This document shows, in pieces, positions 10,843 through 22,629 of a DNA stretch of 64,000 nt (the stretch's first letter is position 1; the number at the start of each line of letters is the position of its first letter). The position numbers and the translations under genes are program-made. The stretch lies in contig JAACJM010000171.1 in NCBI GenBank assembly GCA_013368315.1, positions 62,001 to 126,000 of the forward strand. Reading direction: 5' to 3'. The notes beneath the pieces were generated by a model. It worked only from the letters and a program-made list of their open reading frames with translations, searched no databases and was not told where the DNA came from. The DNA is from Tetrapyrgos nigripes (lineage: Eukaryota > Basidiomycota > Agaricomycetes > Agaricales > Campanellaceae).

Positions 10843-13334
10843 ATGAGCAATGATGGTTCCACTGGCAGTTCATCTTCTGGAGCAAAGGTATGGGAATACA
10901 ATTGTCTCCTGAAACCGAGAAATGATTTTTCTACCACACAGGAGCTCCCAGCTCTGCCTCTGGCTTCATCAAGATACAATGTTCTCTCATACTTCATGGG
11001 ACCAACAACATCTGACGAAAACAATCTGAATGAAACTCAGTCGTCCAACAGACAATCCATACCCTTATCCCGTAAATGCGGAGTTGAAGCCAATGATGAC
11101 AAAGTTGGACCTGACAGGAACATTGGGCCCCATGGAGAAAAACTTCGTGCTGGGGCAGGACTGACCCAAGAAGATTTCAACAAGGTGAGTGGTTACCAAC
11201 CGCACATAGGCAGTGACTTACAATGTTCTTAGGAGCGCGCGGCAAAAGAAAAACTGGAGCTTGCCCTCAAAGAAGCCAACAACGATCTATCTTTCCAAAG
11301 AAGCGAGATATCGAAGTTGAAGGAGCTTCTGCAGGATGAATCAATGCAACAGGATGTGGACAATGAACTGGTACGTGAAGCAGGTCGTTTCCTCTTGTTA
11401 CTTTTTCTCTTTTTCTCGTTTCTGTAGTACTGATAGGTCCTTTTTACAAGCAATCACAACTCCGAGAAGCACGACAACAGTATGAAATTCTTCAGGAGAC
11501 CGCTTCAGGCTACCATGATCTGTATAGCCAGTCAGAAAAGGTCATATCAGAGTTGGTGAGCATTCACCACCATATTTCGTGACGGCTACCTGAGATACCA
11601 ATTCCTTCAGCGAACCAGGATGGAGCAGATGATATGCTGTTGTCAGATAGCTCCAATCTGTGAGACTGATTCTTAACTCATATCAGCACAGTCAATTTGC
11701 TGAAGATGTTCAAAAAGTCCACCAAAACTTGGTGGGTGCCTCCTTAACTTAGACATAGCTCGAGACTGATCCTCAACTCATGTGACCTCGTAACAGTCCA
11801 CTCAATTCGCTGTCGAAATGCAAAAAGCCCAGCGGGACTTGGTGAGTGCTTCTTTAGCCTGTTTTGATAGAGGTTGACGACATGATATTGTCAGCTACAA
11901 AAGGACAATGAGATACAAACTCTCTGAGCCAAGCCCAAACACTCAGCTCAATTGCCACCCTCGTCCCAATCTCAGCCATCTCAGCCATCTCAAAGTCACG
12001 GTGACGATTGGGATGTAGACATGGATCGTCCTCAGGTTACTTCTACCCCTCCTCGCCATTCGGGAACCGCTCCTGTCAGCAGATCAACCACCTCTGATTC
12101 CATCCCTGCTAGCGCTGCTCCTACCACTGGAGAGGCTGGGTTTGCAGCACTCTTTCGAGAGTTCACAGGCGATATCAAACAACTCCTACAAAACTCGCAG
12201 ACTCCACCGGCCTCCGCACAAGGGACACCCACATCCGCAGCCAAACATCGTGGGAAGTGTGCAATGAAGCAGGGCAGCTATGGCCATAAAATGGAGCTGA
12301 AGAAGACGGCTTATGATGTTTTGTCCCCCAAAATCAGGAAACAGCTGAATGTATGTGTATCTTGTTGTTGCCTGCCCAGACCCAATGCTCACTGTTGTCC
12401 CAAGACTGATATCCTCAATGAGTTCAAGGAACTTTGTGGGATCAAGACTCTTCACAGCGGCGATTATCAACCTGTCGACGAAGAAATCGCTCTCAGTCAC
12501 CTTATCGGAACTCACGCTGGTCCCCGGGGTGAACTCCAGTATTCTCTCTACTTTGGCGAGAATTGGAAACAGATCCATGGAACAAGATCGTTGTCTCAAA
12601 CATGGCTGCAGCAGTATTTGGAGCATTAGACAATGCAGGGAAGACGGTTGACTTGTCGTCAGAAGTAATGCAAGCTATCATTTGGAGTTTCATGGTGCAG
12701 GTCCAGAGTGCATACAAGAGGTCTCTTCCTCGTGCAGATGAAAACGAGGCAGAAGCTGATGCTTGAGTTGATAGGATGAGGGTCCGCTCCCGCAAGATAC
12801 AGGTGAGTTTTCAGACAGTTTTCACTGCAGTCTGCAGAGTTTGCTTATCTTACCACGCAGAAACTCAACAAGCGTTGTGAGCATGTCAAACAGCTCCTTG
12901 AGGTTAACGATCATCTGGAGTATCAAATTGGGCAAGTTCTCCTTGATGACCTCAACGTTGACGGTCAATCCTCCGAATATACAGATGACGAGAACCCAGC
13001 CAGATTTAAGGTTCTTGTTCCAAAGTACAGGCACAAGGCTATTGGCCCCATTCTCCATGGCATTGACATGCAAGGTGCGGCTTCATATGAGCAGTTGATG
13101 AAGCAAATTGGATTCCGCAAGCACCTTCCTGCATCCAAGAAGCACTGCTATATGGAGCAGGAGTCTACTAGCCAGATTGTGAAACGTTTACCTTGTTACT
13201 GCTACGATGATGCATTCTTCAACAAACTATCAGGTCCCACCAAGGAAACTTTAGACATCTCAGACAAGCAATACCCTCAATTTGATCAGTGGGTTGCCTT
13301 GCATAGCGTTGGACTTGGAGGCAGGGTCGGATAA
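10843..13334 (+). pseudogene. Multi-exon coiled-coil hypothetical gene, broken
   Basis: Exon 1 is 10843-10887 (MSNDGSTGSSSSGAK). Introns 10888-10941, 11185-11232 and 11371-11450 all join in frame. The product has a disordered start, then a clear coiled coil (ERAAKEKLELALKEANNDLS, ISKLKELLQDE, QLREARQQYEILQETASGYH). Two near-identical 15-codon mini-exons follow (HSQFAEDVQKVHQNL and STQFAVEMQKAQRDL). After LQKDNEIQTL an in-frame TGA at about 11923-11925 is followed in the same frame by AKPKHSAQLPPSSQSQPS, suggesting a lost arginine codon. The rest is a Ser/Pro/Gln-rich linker and a C-terminal part (PWNKIVVSNMAAAVFGALDN; KLNKRCEHVKQLLEVNDHLE) ending at 13334. At least one frame change lies near 12530-12570. 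Family unknown; it may be a transposon partner gene. Confidence 0.55.
11640..11850 (+). repeat. Tandemly duplicated mini-exon with its intron
   Basis: Two 45-nt exons encoding HSQFAEDVQKVHQNL and STQFAVEMQKAQRDL are each preceded by similar intron text (GAGACTGAT.CTYAACTCAT...CAG) and followed by a GTGGGT or GTGAGT donor. The unit is about 100-115 bp. Confidence 0.6.
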
Positions 13335-14290
13335 CTTTGAAGGCTGATTTTGTCGGCTCTCTTCCTCATCACGGTTGTTGAGGAGCAGCAGACAGGGACA
13401 TAAGTTACGATAATATGTATTATTATGTGACTTGTAGTTTTTATGAATTATGACTTGGTTTTATCTCAATATTAAAGTGACAACGAAAACTATTGCATGA
13501 CGGGGTGCTTGCTGAGCTTCTCCTAGCATTGTCTATTATCTCCAGGATTATCAACATCGATACAGTCTGAGTCTGCATTATTGTTCTGTGTCACATGTGT
13601 GAAGGAGTAGTCAACTCGCGTCAGTCCAATCTATTGTCTTGACTCCCATCTTCTCCTCCACACTCTCTAGCATTCGAATTCGTTTCGGTGCTACAATATC
13701 TGAAGACGAATGTGTTTTGTCCTCTGGTGCAGATAGAATGCGCTTCTATCTGTCCAATTCAGTGTTTCTTGGTGAAGGAGACACTGTTGTGAAGATCTGC
13801 AGTACAGTAGCAAGGTCTTCTTCCCTCCTCCTCCTTTTCTTCCCTCCTCCTCCTTTTCTTTTCAAGCTGACACTTATACATTCCAGGTGTTCCTCATTCT
13901 TTCAAAACCAGAACCAAGTGTAAACTTTCACTGATGCTTTGTATCTTAAATATCAGGTGCGTTGACTTGTGACTTGGGGCCGTTCTGCAATGCTGACACT
14001 TCTCATTATTCTTACGATTTTTCAGACTACCTCCGAATGGCAAAAACCAACCATTATGACAGACAAGCCCAAGCAAGAGTGTGTGTCCACTTTTGCTGCA
14101 TCTCACGCTTTGAGTCAATAGATTTAGTAGTGTTCTCATTGACCTCGTCAAGACTTCAAGCAGGAAGAGGACCATCTCTCACAAATGGAAGGCTAATCCA
14201 AGCCCCTCCAAATTGAAGGTTTCAGTTACTTTAGCCATGAGCAGGACCAGCTGAGTGACCAACAGAGCTTGGAATGCTCGATCATTTCAA
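13335..14290. other. No gene supported
   Basis: Short open frames on both strands lack motifs. A duplicated pyrimidine block (TCTTCCCTCCTCCTCCTTTT) lies at about 13819-13860. Confidence 0.35.
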
Positions 14291-14297
14291 GGACTGT

Positions 14298-14526
14298 AAC
14301 AACGACGAGGTAACTAGAGCCCTCGGGGTTGCAATGGTGTTGGAGAGTGCTGTTCAAGTTGGACAGAGCATGGAAATTGATGAGTGGGCCAGCAGTTGCG
14401 AATATTTTAGTGGAAGCTAGAGCTGCTGCTGATGCTCATGGTGTAGCTGAGGGGAACAACGACGAGGTGACTGGAGCCCTGAGGGTTGCAATGGTGTTGG
14501 AGAGTGTTGTTCAAGTTGGACAGAAT
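14298..14526 (+). repeat. Direct duplication of a 70-bp coding-like block, spacing 155 bp
   Basis: AACAACGACGAGGTAACTAG at about 14298 and AACAACGACGAGGTGACTGG at about 14455 both continue through GTTGCAATGGTGTTGGAGAG to CAAGTTGGACAGA. Both translate as NNDEVTxALxVAMVLESxVQVGQ. They look like a duplicated exon of a lost gene. Confidence 0.6.
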
Positions 14527-14886
14527 CTCGTAAGTGTTTTGATCCAATTTCTGCAGCTTTGAGCTGTAATAACAGGCTTCTCAGATTTGAAAATGGCACT
14601 CAAGGTAACCTCTACGGCAATTCAGGTGTGTTTTTATCTCTTGCCGGTAATCCTCTTCCACTGATTATACCATTACCTACAGAACGCTTCAATCATGTTG
14701 CAGGCCATGCTTTCGACTACAGCATGTATCCTGTTGCGAGATTCGTGCTCAAGGCCAAATGGAGGATGCAGTCAGAGTGTGGTTACCAACTTCTGGTACC
14801 TCCGATTCTAATCAGACCTTTGCACAGTGGTGTTATTCCACTCCGGTCTTCCGAGGTCAGTTTGGTGTTCCTCTTCCTCTATGTGT

Positions 14887-15165
14887 CACTGGGTGCAAAC
14901 AATTGTAATTCCTTAGATATACCAAGGAATTACATAAGACTTACACTGGTACACTCAATATGTAAGTCCACTTGACTTACTGAAGTATTACCAGGGACCA
15001 CTGTGAGACTTCATGCCTTACAATGGTCATATATAATTGTTTCATTTTTTTTGGTCTCTGGTAATACTTCAGTAAGTCAAGTGGACTTACATATTGAGTG
15101 TACCAGTGTAAGTCTTATGTAATTCCTCTGTATATCCAAGGAATTACAAGTGTTTGCATCCAGTG
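14887..15165. mobile_element. Hairpin MITE, 279 bp
   Basis: The two halves are inverted copies of one another over about 120 bp with a spacer of about 55 bp. The left end begins CACTGGGTGCAAACAATTGT and the right end, reverse complemented, begins CACTGGATGCAAACACTTGT. Internal blocks such as TAAGTCCACTTGACTTACTG match on both arms. TGT flanks both sides (14884-14886 and 15166-15168), a possible 3-bp target duplication, which would fit a Harbinger-type origin. No coding capacity. Confidence 0.75.
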
Positions 15166-15661
15166 TGTTAGTTTTAATTGTCAACTCCTGCTTTCCAGCT
15201 ATGACAATAATGGCCAAGATTGCTTGCGTAACCGATAGTCATAAGGCTCTGCAATGTAGTTACTAACTTTTCCCGTCTTTTGGGGACCAACCCAAAGGCT
15301 GCTTGCTGAATTACCGAGGCTTATATTGGGCCATATAAGGCCATGTGTATCTTTCCTCGTGAAGTGACGAATCCCAACACCGATAAGCAACTTGCACTTG
15401 CATGTATGTCTTCTCACCTCTGTAGAGTCTTCTTCTCTGATTGACATATCCTTTCTAGTATCGCCCTCAACGTTCATATCTCCGAAATATGTAAAAGGGA
15501 CGATTTGCCATTGAAGTATTTAGTTTCCAGTGGGGAGAAGATATCAGATTCTGTATGTGTGCATGCATTTGTCCATTGTTACTTAACAGCTGACGAACTC
15601 GATGCAGGTTGCTGACAAAATCAGCCAACCATGACAGTCTCATTCTAGTGAACTTTTCCCA

Positions 15662-16215
15662 GTGAGTGATAGTTCTGGTGTTGATATCAGTTCTGTATGC
15701 TCATGGACCTTTAGACCAACAGAACCTATGGTCAGGTGCACCTCTCGTCAGGTCAAGCTGGGAGATAGAAAGGAAAATGTTGGGAAGCCCTTTACTTTGT
15801 GCCAAGTCTACGTTGTAGACTCCCGAATGAACGTTGTTCCCAGAGGAACTCACAGTGAACTGGTGGTGGAGGGGCCACTTGTCGGGCGTGGTTATAACAA
15901 ACTACTGGAGGTGACGGAAAAGGTCTTTCTGGAGTGGCCTCGACCTGGATGTTGGAGTTATAGGACTGGTGATTTAGGTATGTCCTCTTACTCAAGCCAG
16001 TTAATGTCGCTGACTGATTCCCTTTCCCTAGTATGGTTGATGCCTGACAATACTGAGATTATGGGATGATTATGGGAAGGATCGACACCCAAATCAATTT
16101 GCGTGGAGTGCGAATTGAAAGCGAAGGTATATCAAACGTCTTGCGCAACGCATGTTCTGAAACGGTGGACGTCACAATGCTTATTAGCAATCATCCTGCA
16201 TGAACTAGAAGCTAG
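15662..16215 (+). pseudogene. Adenylation (AMP-binding) domain fragment
   Basis: The reading contains the order of core motifs typical of adenylate-forming enzymes: VGKPFTLCQVYVVDSRMNVV, PRG..SELVVEGPLVGRGY, the YRTGDL core (A7 type) and, after an intron at about 15979-16030, MPDNTEIMG and GRIDTQINLRGVRIESEGIS (A8 type). Members activate carboxylic acids with ATP in NRPS, NRPS-like reductases or acyl-CoA ligases; the fragment does not tell which. An 11-bp tandem duplication at 16057-16077 (GATTATGGGAT, then GATTATGGGA) shifts the frame between the last two motifs. The N-terminal half with the P-loop-like A3 motif is missing. Confidence 0.7.
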
Positions 16216-16527
16216 GCTTCCCTTACCCCTCTCAGCAGTAGTTCTGACGCTGGGTCGTCTTCTGGGAGAGTTCAGCCATCTCTACATTCAGTGAGTGTAC
16301 ATTCTAGTCTTTTCTTTGCCTTTTCTTTGTCTCTGTCTTTGTATGCGTCTGTGTTTCTCCTTTCTCGTCTTTGTATTTTTCCTTTTTCCTTTATTCCTTT
16401 CTTTTATTCCAAACCTCATGCTAACGCTAACGCTAATCCTATCTACCTAGTCACTCCTGGCTTGAACCCACCCAATTCTCCCCATTCGGTCCATGCGTAC
16501 CCACATCACACATATTGATGCAATGGG

Positions 16528-19500
16528 GGTCTTCGTGCGCTCAAAGCCGTCCTTGCAAGTGCCGGTATCCTCAAGCGTGAATGTCTTCTCAGCGTCAAGA
16601 ACGAGGGCGATGAGTCCGTCAGTTTTTCTGATGCCATTTCAGAGCAGATTATCCTCATTCAGAGTGTCACAGAGACTATTATACCCAAATTAGTGGCAGA
16701 TGATGTCCCGTTATTAACAAAGTGAGTGCCTCCCCACAGTAATTCGTCCATAAGCCTGACACTGTCTCTAGCCTTCTAGCCGATGTCTTCCCAGGCATAG
16801 AATACATGCCCGTAGACCTAGATGCTTTGAGAGAGAATATCTTCAAAGTCTGCCAGGAGCGTCGTCTAGTCACTGGAGATCGGTGGATTGCCAAGATTCT
16901 GCAGTTGTACCCGATTCAGAAGATTCAGCATGGTTTGATGATGGTTGGTCCTTCTGGCAGTGGGAAGACTAATGCCTGGCAAGTCTTGCTGGCTGCGTTG
17001 GAACGCCTTGACGGTATTGAGGGCGTATCTTATGTGATAGATCCAAAGGCCATGCACAAGGACGATCTTTATGGTACCCTTGATTCCACTACCTGGGAGT
17101 GGAATGTTGGCTTGTTCACTCACGTACTGTGTAAGATTGTCAATGACGTCCGTGGTGAGAGTGGTAAGAGGCACTGGATCATCTTTGATGGAGATGTTGA
17201 TCCTGAATGGGTGGAGAATTTGAACAGGTGAGTACAGGGATTATCTGTGCACCTAGTACAGCGGCTGACTTCGCCGACCATAGTGTCTTGGACGACAATT
17301 CGCTGTGGTATGATTTGGTTCAGTAACGATGTCGTAGAGCCTTCCATGCTGTATCAAAACTATTTATTCACACTGTCCACCTCTCCTATTGACTCCGACT
17401 CCGACAATTCCACAGACACGCTTGCTCGCTGCACTGAGCCTTTGGGTGCAGATGCGGCTGCTTCTGCCAATCTCGAAACACAAAAGCAAGTTGCCACAAT
17501 CCTGGAACGATACTTTGCCAATGGCGATCTCATCAGTTCAGCCTTGGACTATGCCAAAGACATCGAGCATATCATGGACTTCACTACAACACGCGCTCTC
17601 AACACGCTCTTCTCGCTTCTCAATAAAACTGTCTGGAATGTCATCGAGTACAACAATCAGCACCCAGACTTCTCGTTGTCCCCAGAATGCATGGAGCAAT
17701 ACGTCACAAAACGGCTGCTCATCAGCATTATCTGGGCCTTTTCCAGCGATGCCAAACTCGACCTTTATGCAGAACTGGGAGATTTCCTACATGGTCAAAC
17801 GGGGATTGACTTACCTCCGTTGGTCCCTGGAAGCTCCTTGTTAGATTATGATGTGCAGGTTGGTACTGGGGAGTGGATGGCATGGCAATCCCGAGTTCCT
17901 ACCATTGACATAGAAGCTCACGCAGTCACGGCTTCAGACGCCGTCCCTACCATGGATACCGTCTGTCATGAAGAGGTCCTGTATTCTTGGCTATCCGAAC
18001 ACAAACCTCTTATGCTACGTGGTCCTCCAGGCTCTGGAGAGACCATGACATTGTTCAGTGCTCTTCGTAAACTACCTGACATCGTTGGTCTCAACTTCTC
18101 GAGTGCAACCACTCCAGAGCTTATCCCAAAAACGTTTGAGCAGTATTGTGAGTATCGGAAAACTCCCAACGTGGTCGTTTTGGCTCCTATACAAATTTGG
18201 CTTGTAGTCTTCTGCGACGACATTAACCTTCCTGCTGCAGACAAATACGGCACTCAGCAAGTCATATCCTTCATCAGGCAACTGGTGGAATGTACTGGAT
18301 TTTGGCGTACATCTGACAAGGCTTGGGTCAAAATGGAGCGCAACATTGGATCATGTAACCCACCCACTGACCCCGGTCGAGTTCCGCTCAGTCATCGTTT
18401 CTTGCGGCATGCCCCTTTGGTCATGGTAGACTGAAGAAGTCTCCTTGAAACAGATCTATGGCACTTATAACTGTGCTGCCCTCAAAGTTGTCCCCAATCT
18501 TCGTGCATACACGGAACCCCTCACAGATGCAATGGTTGACTTGGCATCGCAAAAACGATTCATGACAGACATATCGGTCGAAGGTCTTGTTTGCATCTGG
18601 GCCCATGAAGCTCTTCGTCTATTCCAGGATCGTCTGGTCACAGAAGATGAGAGATCGTGGACAGATGAGAACATTGACCGAGCTGCTATGGATCACTTTC
18701 CCACCATAAACTGTGATGAGTCACTAACCTGCCCGATTTTGTTCTCAAACTGGACCTCAAAGGATTATATTCCTGTGGACAGAGAAATACTGCGAGAATA
18801 TACGAAGGCTTGTCTAAAGGTGCTCTTTGAGGAAGAGCTTGATGTGCCGCTTGTGCTTTTCAATGACGTATTAGACCATGTACTCTTGATTGACCGAGTA
18901 TTTCATCAGGTGCAAGGGCATCGGTGTCAGTGGAAGCGGCAAGGTACGTATTTGCTCTCTGCATATAACCAATCTGACCCCCTCTGTTTCTTCCAGACTA
19001 CTCTGTCGCGTTTCGTTGCGTAGATGAATGGCCTCAGTATACAGGTGACGACTTTGATGAAGACTTGCGCACTGTTCCTCGACAGGCTGGAACGAGAGAC
19101 CCTTCTGTGGAGTTTTCTCCTGACATCTGGAGTTGTGTGATGTTTTTCAACTTCACCATGACTTGGAGCAGTCTTCAGAGCCAATCTCTTGACCAAGTAC
19201 TCAAGGTTGAAAGACCTGACACTGACAGAAGTGGACTGATCTCATGGGCGAACACTTGAGAAACTGTTGCTCCAAGCTCTGAATGAGTCTTCAGGTAACA
19301 TTCTTGACAATGACAAGGTTATCGACACTCTGGAAACTCTCAAATGAGAAGCTGCTGAAATCACTCACAAGGTCGAAGAAACCAATGTAGCTATGAAGGA
19401 AGTAGAGCAGGTCACAGCCGAATATTTGCCCCTAGCTCAGGCTTGCAGTGCCATATTCTTCATTCTGGAGCAACTCAATCTGGTCAATCATTTCCCTCAT
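16528..19500 (+). pseudogene. Cytoplasmic dynein heavy chain fragment (AAA2 to AAA5), broken
   Basis: Dynein heavy chain is the ATP-driven motor moving cargo toward microtubule minus ends. GLRALKAVLASAGILKRE opens at 16528. AAA2 Walker A GPSGSGKT is at 16947-16970 and Walker B is [12 protein letters not shown] near 17180. RCGMIWFSNDVVEPS follows at 17300, and AAA3 has GPPGSGET near 18021-18044. Then come QIYGT...[17 protein letters not shown] at 18450, AAA4 GVSGSGKT split by an intron 18944-18996, [19 protein letters not shown] near 19150 and the EEAAEIT-type stalk region to 19490. Lesions are an internal deletion and shift near 17300, Walker A Lys to Glu at 18039-18041, VFCDEIN-type Glu to Asp, a shift at 18430, loss of about 30 residues near 18570, TAG for Trp at 19021-19023 and a deletion from AAA4 into AAA5. 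Introns are kept, so it came from DNA duplication and not from mRNA. Tail, AAA1 and C-terminus are absent. Confidence 0.88.
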
Positions 19501-19557
19501 GGTGAGGCGTCGTGGTCTCATACTGTGTGTCCTTTTGATGTTTGTCAGTCTTTATTC

Positions 19558-20001
19558 TGGCCACCCTCCCTGCAAAACGTCATTTTCACCAACCGGTGCA
19601 CTGGTGGATGGATATATGTACTGTCACTAAACGAGGCCACTGGTCAACAAGAGTACAAAATTGGTATGATGGGACGCGGGCCTGATGTCAGACTCAAGGA
19701 GTGGAGGTGGAAACACCAGTCCAAAGGATTCAGACTGGTCTATTTAGTGAGGGTGCGCAACAGGAAGGTAGCTTATGCCGTCGGTATGTTGTACAGGCAT
19801 TTCATATCTTCTAAGCTCATGTTCCTTGTAGAATTTGAATCCCACAGACAGATTCTACGATACGCCACCAAAATCCACAGATGTTGCCCAGATTGTTCTG
19901 TGCACCACTGTAAAGAATTCCTTGTGAAGCCCAGTTTCGGGTTAAGAGAGATTTGCCATGCCATTCACAAGGCAAAGAGAATTGTAGAGACGAGGGTTTG
20001 A
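19558..20001 (+). CDS. T5orf172/Mug113-like (GIY-YIG-fold related) domain protein, N-terminus unclear
   Basis: The frame reads GGWIYVLSLNEATGQQEYKI then GMMGRGPDVRLKEW, a pattern like the YKIG..xxxxRxxxW core of the T5orf172/DUF1766 group related to GIY-YIG nucleases. An intron 19784-19831 (GTATGT to CTTGTAG) joins in frame to EFESHRQILRYATKIHRC. CCPDCSVHHCKEFL follows, matching the conserved C..C...H..F end of the group. The ORF stays open to 20001. It follows the dynein remnant in the same frame without an obvious start, so it may be a truncated gene brought next to it. Activity cannot be inferred. Confidence 0.55.
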   Translation, partial: WPPSLQNVIFTNRCTGGWIYVLSLNEATGQQEYKIGMMGRGPDVRLKEWRWKHQSKGFRLVYLVRVRNRKVAYAVGMLYRHFISSKLMFLVEFESHRQILRYATKIHRCCPDCSVHHCKEFLVKPSFGLREICHAIHKAKRIVETRV

Positions 20002-22511
20002 AATGACATTCCTTTCTTAGTTTTGGACTTGCTTTCGTTGTCTTTGCTTGCTTTTTTGTATCATTTCTTGCTGTATCTTGACACCTGCCATTTGTAACTT
20101 TGTAACATTACTATTTACTATGATAATCATCTACCACTACCGCTACCATTCCCTGTCCCTGCCCTGTCCCCGTCACGCTGTTCTAAATCTCCCAACAATC
20201 TCCCAACTCGTCTCGGTCTCAACCTTCACTCCCAACCCCACCTCTCTACTCCCAACTCATGCACTGACTGTGACACCAACTAATTACGATTACGAACCCC
20301 AATTGCACTCAATTTATTGGCTCAGGTCATGATCACGATGTTGTGTCCGTGTCGTACATACTCAACTTCAACCATGCCCTCCCCATTGCCATACCATGTA
20401 TGAAGTTGAACTTTAGCATGGTTCATACACAGGTCCCAATTCGTCGCCGGCTCAACGGTCTCACCTGCCTATCATTTGTAACATTACTACGATATTCTTT
20501 CACGCAGATGTGTCTCGCAGTGGACGCGTTGGAGACGCGACTGTGTCAAGCCACTGATGCACCTGCGTCTTATTCTGTCTCCGAAAATATCATCTATTAG
20601 CAGACTTATCTAAACTTTAGATAGATGGTCCATTTGGACTCCTATCTGCACCTATACCTGAAGCCCAGATATACAACATTTCTGGACTCAAATCTGTACG
20701 AGCAATAGACCATCTTTCTTTTGCTCGAATAACTGTACAAATTAGACGGTCTTTTTGTACTTCTTTCCATAGATTACATATGCCATCTTTTCGTGTACTT
20801 GTCAAGTGTAATTAAAGGTGTCCAGATGCATGTTCTTTCTGTACGAATATTCAGAGTCTGGATAGATCATTTATTTGTACATATATCTAAATTACAAATA
20901 TATCATACTTTCGTGCATCTATCTGCTCATCTATCCATCAAGCCGATAGAAAGGTCCTTTCGGCGTGTTGCTTCCTCCCCCGTTCCTCCTCCAGTTGGGC
21001 AATGCGTCGTCTTCTTTCTTCGACTTGGGCCACCACCACCACCACCTCTCCCTTTCTTCCCTACTTCTTCTACTCCTCATCTGGATTCCTGGCTCTCATT
21101 CCTCACTTGCTCAACAACTCGCTCAGTTCCCACCCTTGAGTCCAAACACGTAGATGGATTTCCGTTCATTTGCACCACCATTTTTGTCCTATTTGGTTTT
21201 CAGCGCTCGTCATTCACCACTTGGGACATCAAGACGAAAGACAAGGATAGCCGTGTAGTGGGAATAGGGGTTAAGGCGGTTATCAGAGTAAATGGTACGT
21301 TGTCTTCATCCAACCTCTGTCTTTTTGGGCACAAACCACAACACCAACCTTTTCCTTTTCCTACCCCTCCTCATTGTGTGATAAAGCATGTATCTTTGTT
21401 AGCTTTCTTTAATTATCTATGCAGTGAGCAGCTAGACTCAACTCCCGACCTGCCTTCAGAAGGATAACAAGAACGACGCAGCTATTGGGTGCACAGATGG
21501 AACCAGAGCCTGTGCATATACACTCTTTATTCCCTCTTGCCTGTCTCTTACATCCCTAATAGCACCTCAGACCCCTAACGGCCTTGTAAACTCACAGCTA
21601 GGTACTCATAGGTGTGCATATATCTGCCTATATCCACTTCTTGCTTTCAGTCTTTGTTCTCCCAGCCAGGCATTTTTGCTAGCTTCAATGGTCTTCTGGA
21701 TGAGGCAAGTCTTCTGTTTCTTTGATATATGCACAGTATTTTGCTTACAATCTTGTAGTAGGACGTCAAAATATCTGATGCACGCAGGATGACCTCAACA
21801 TGCTCAAGTCTCACATTTTGGACAGCATCATTTCCCAATCCCATCTAGGGAAAAGCACAGGTAGGTGGGTTATTGGTGGGTTAGGGGGGTATGGATTGGC
21901 GTCTCTGATCCCGCCGCAAACCCACGACCCGTAACGAGGCCATTTAGGGTCTCTCTCATTCTTATAACATGATGCTCCCATGTGTGGCTGTGCTCAATAG
22001 GTGTACCGGTTTCTGGTGCCATTTGATCACCATAACTGGTCACTGGCTTTTGCTGCAAAAACACGTGGTCTGCAACGCACTTGTTCCAAAACATCATCAT
22101 CCTTCACACCTGCTCGCCATTTCTCAAGCTAACAATGTTTCGAGGCCCTTTACGAACTTATCGTTATAATATGAGTATAGCTATTCAATTTAGATATACA
22201 ATTTTCTCTAGATTTTCTTTCTAATTTCCATGATAAGTAGAAGTCAGTACTGTTGTACCAAACAGTTGACAGCGCTCATTTAGTGCTTCTTGCCACTCAC
22301 TCCCTTTCCTTTTGGGCCTCGTCATTGCCACATGGAGTGGTTGCCCACATCTCCTTCATTGAGGGCGGTAAACAACCCCCTCATCCACCAAAAATATTGA
22401 TCTTTCTTGTCACTCCCTGGTCAATAGTTGAACTGTTCTCACATGAAAAGATACCTACACAGTAAATGTACCAATATTTCATTTTTAGAACTTTCTACTC
22501 TCTGTAGCAAT
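20002..22511. other. Long stretch without a supported gene
   Basis: Pyrimidine-rich open frames at 20793-21467 lack motifs and have simple composition. Short repeated phrases such as TCTGTACGAA and GATGGTC occur at 20600-20900. Nothing here can be assigned to a family. Confidence 0.4.
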
Positions 22512-22629
22512 GTATCCTGCAGGTCATGCCTATGACCTGTCTGACTCGTCCAAAACCCTCAACCCATCTAGACGGGTACAGGTACTGGTAGGTACAGGGA
22601 CAGGTCAGAAAAATTCACCTGCAGGATAC
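22512..22629. mobile_element. Possible 118-bp MITE
   Basis: Terminal inverted repeats GTATCCTGCAGGT (22512-22524) and ACCTGCAGGATAC (22617-22629) enclose second inverted blocks GACCTGTC and GACAGGTC. If the ends are TCCTGCAGG...CCTGCAGGA, both are flanked by TA, as in Tc1/mariner insertions. The boundary is uncertain. Confidence 0.45.

Noticed and set aside
20793..21467. 224-codon open frame
   Set aside because: Low-complexity Pro/Leu/Phe/Ser composition from pyrimidine-rich DNA, no splice signals that extend it and no motif.
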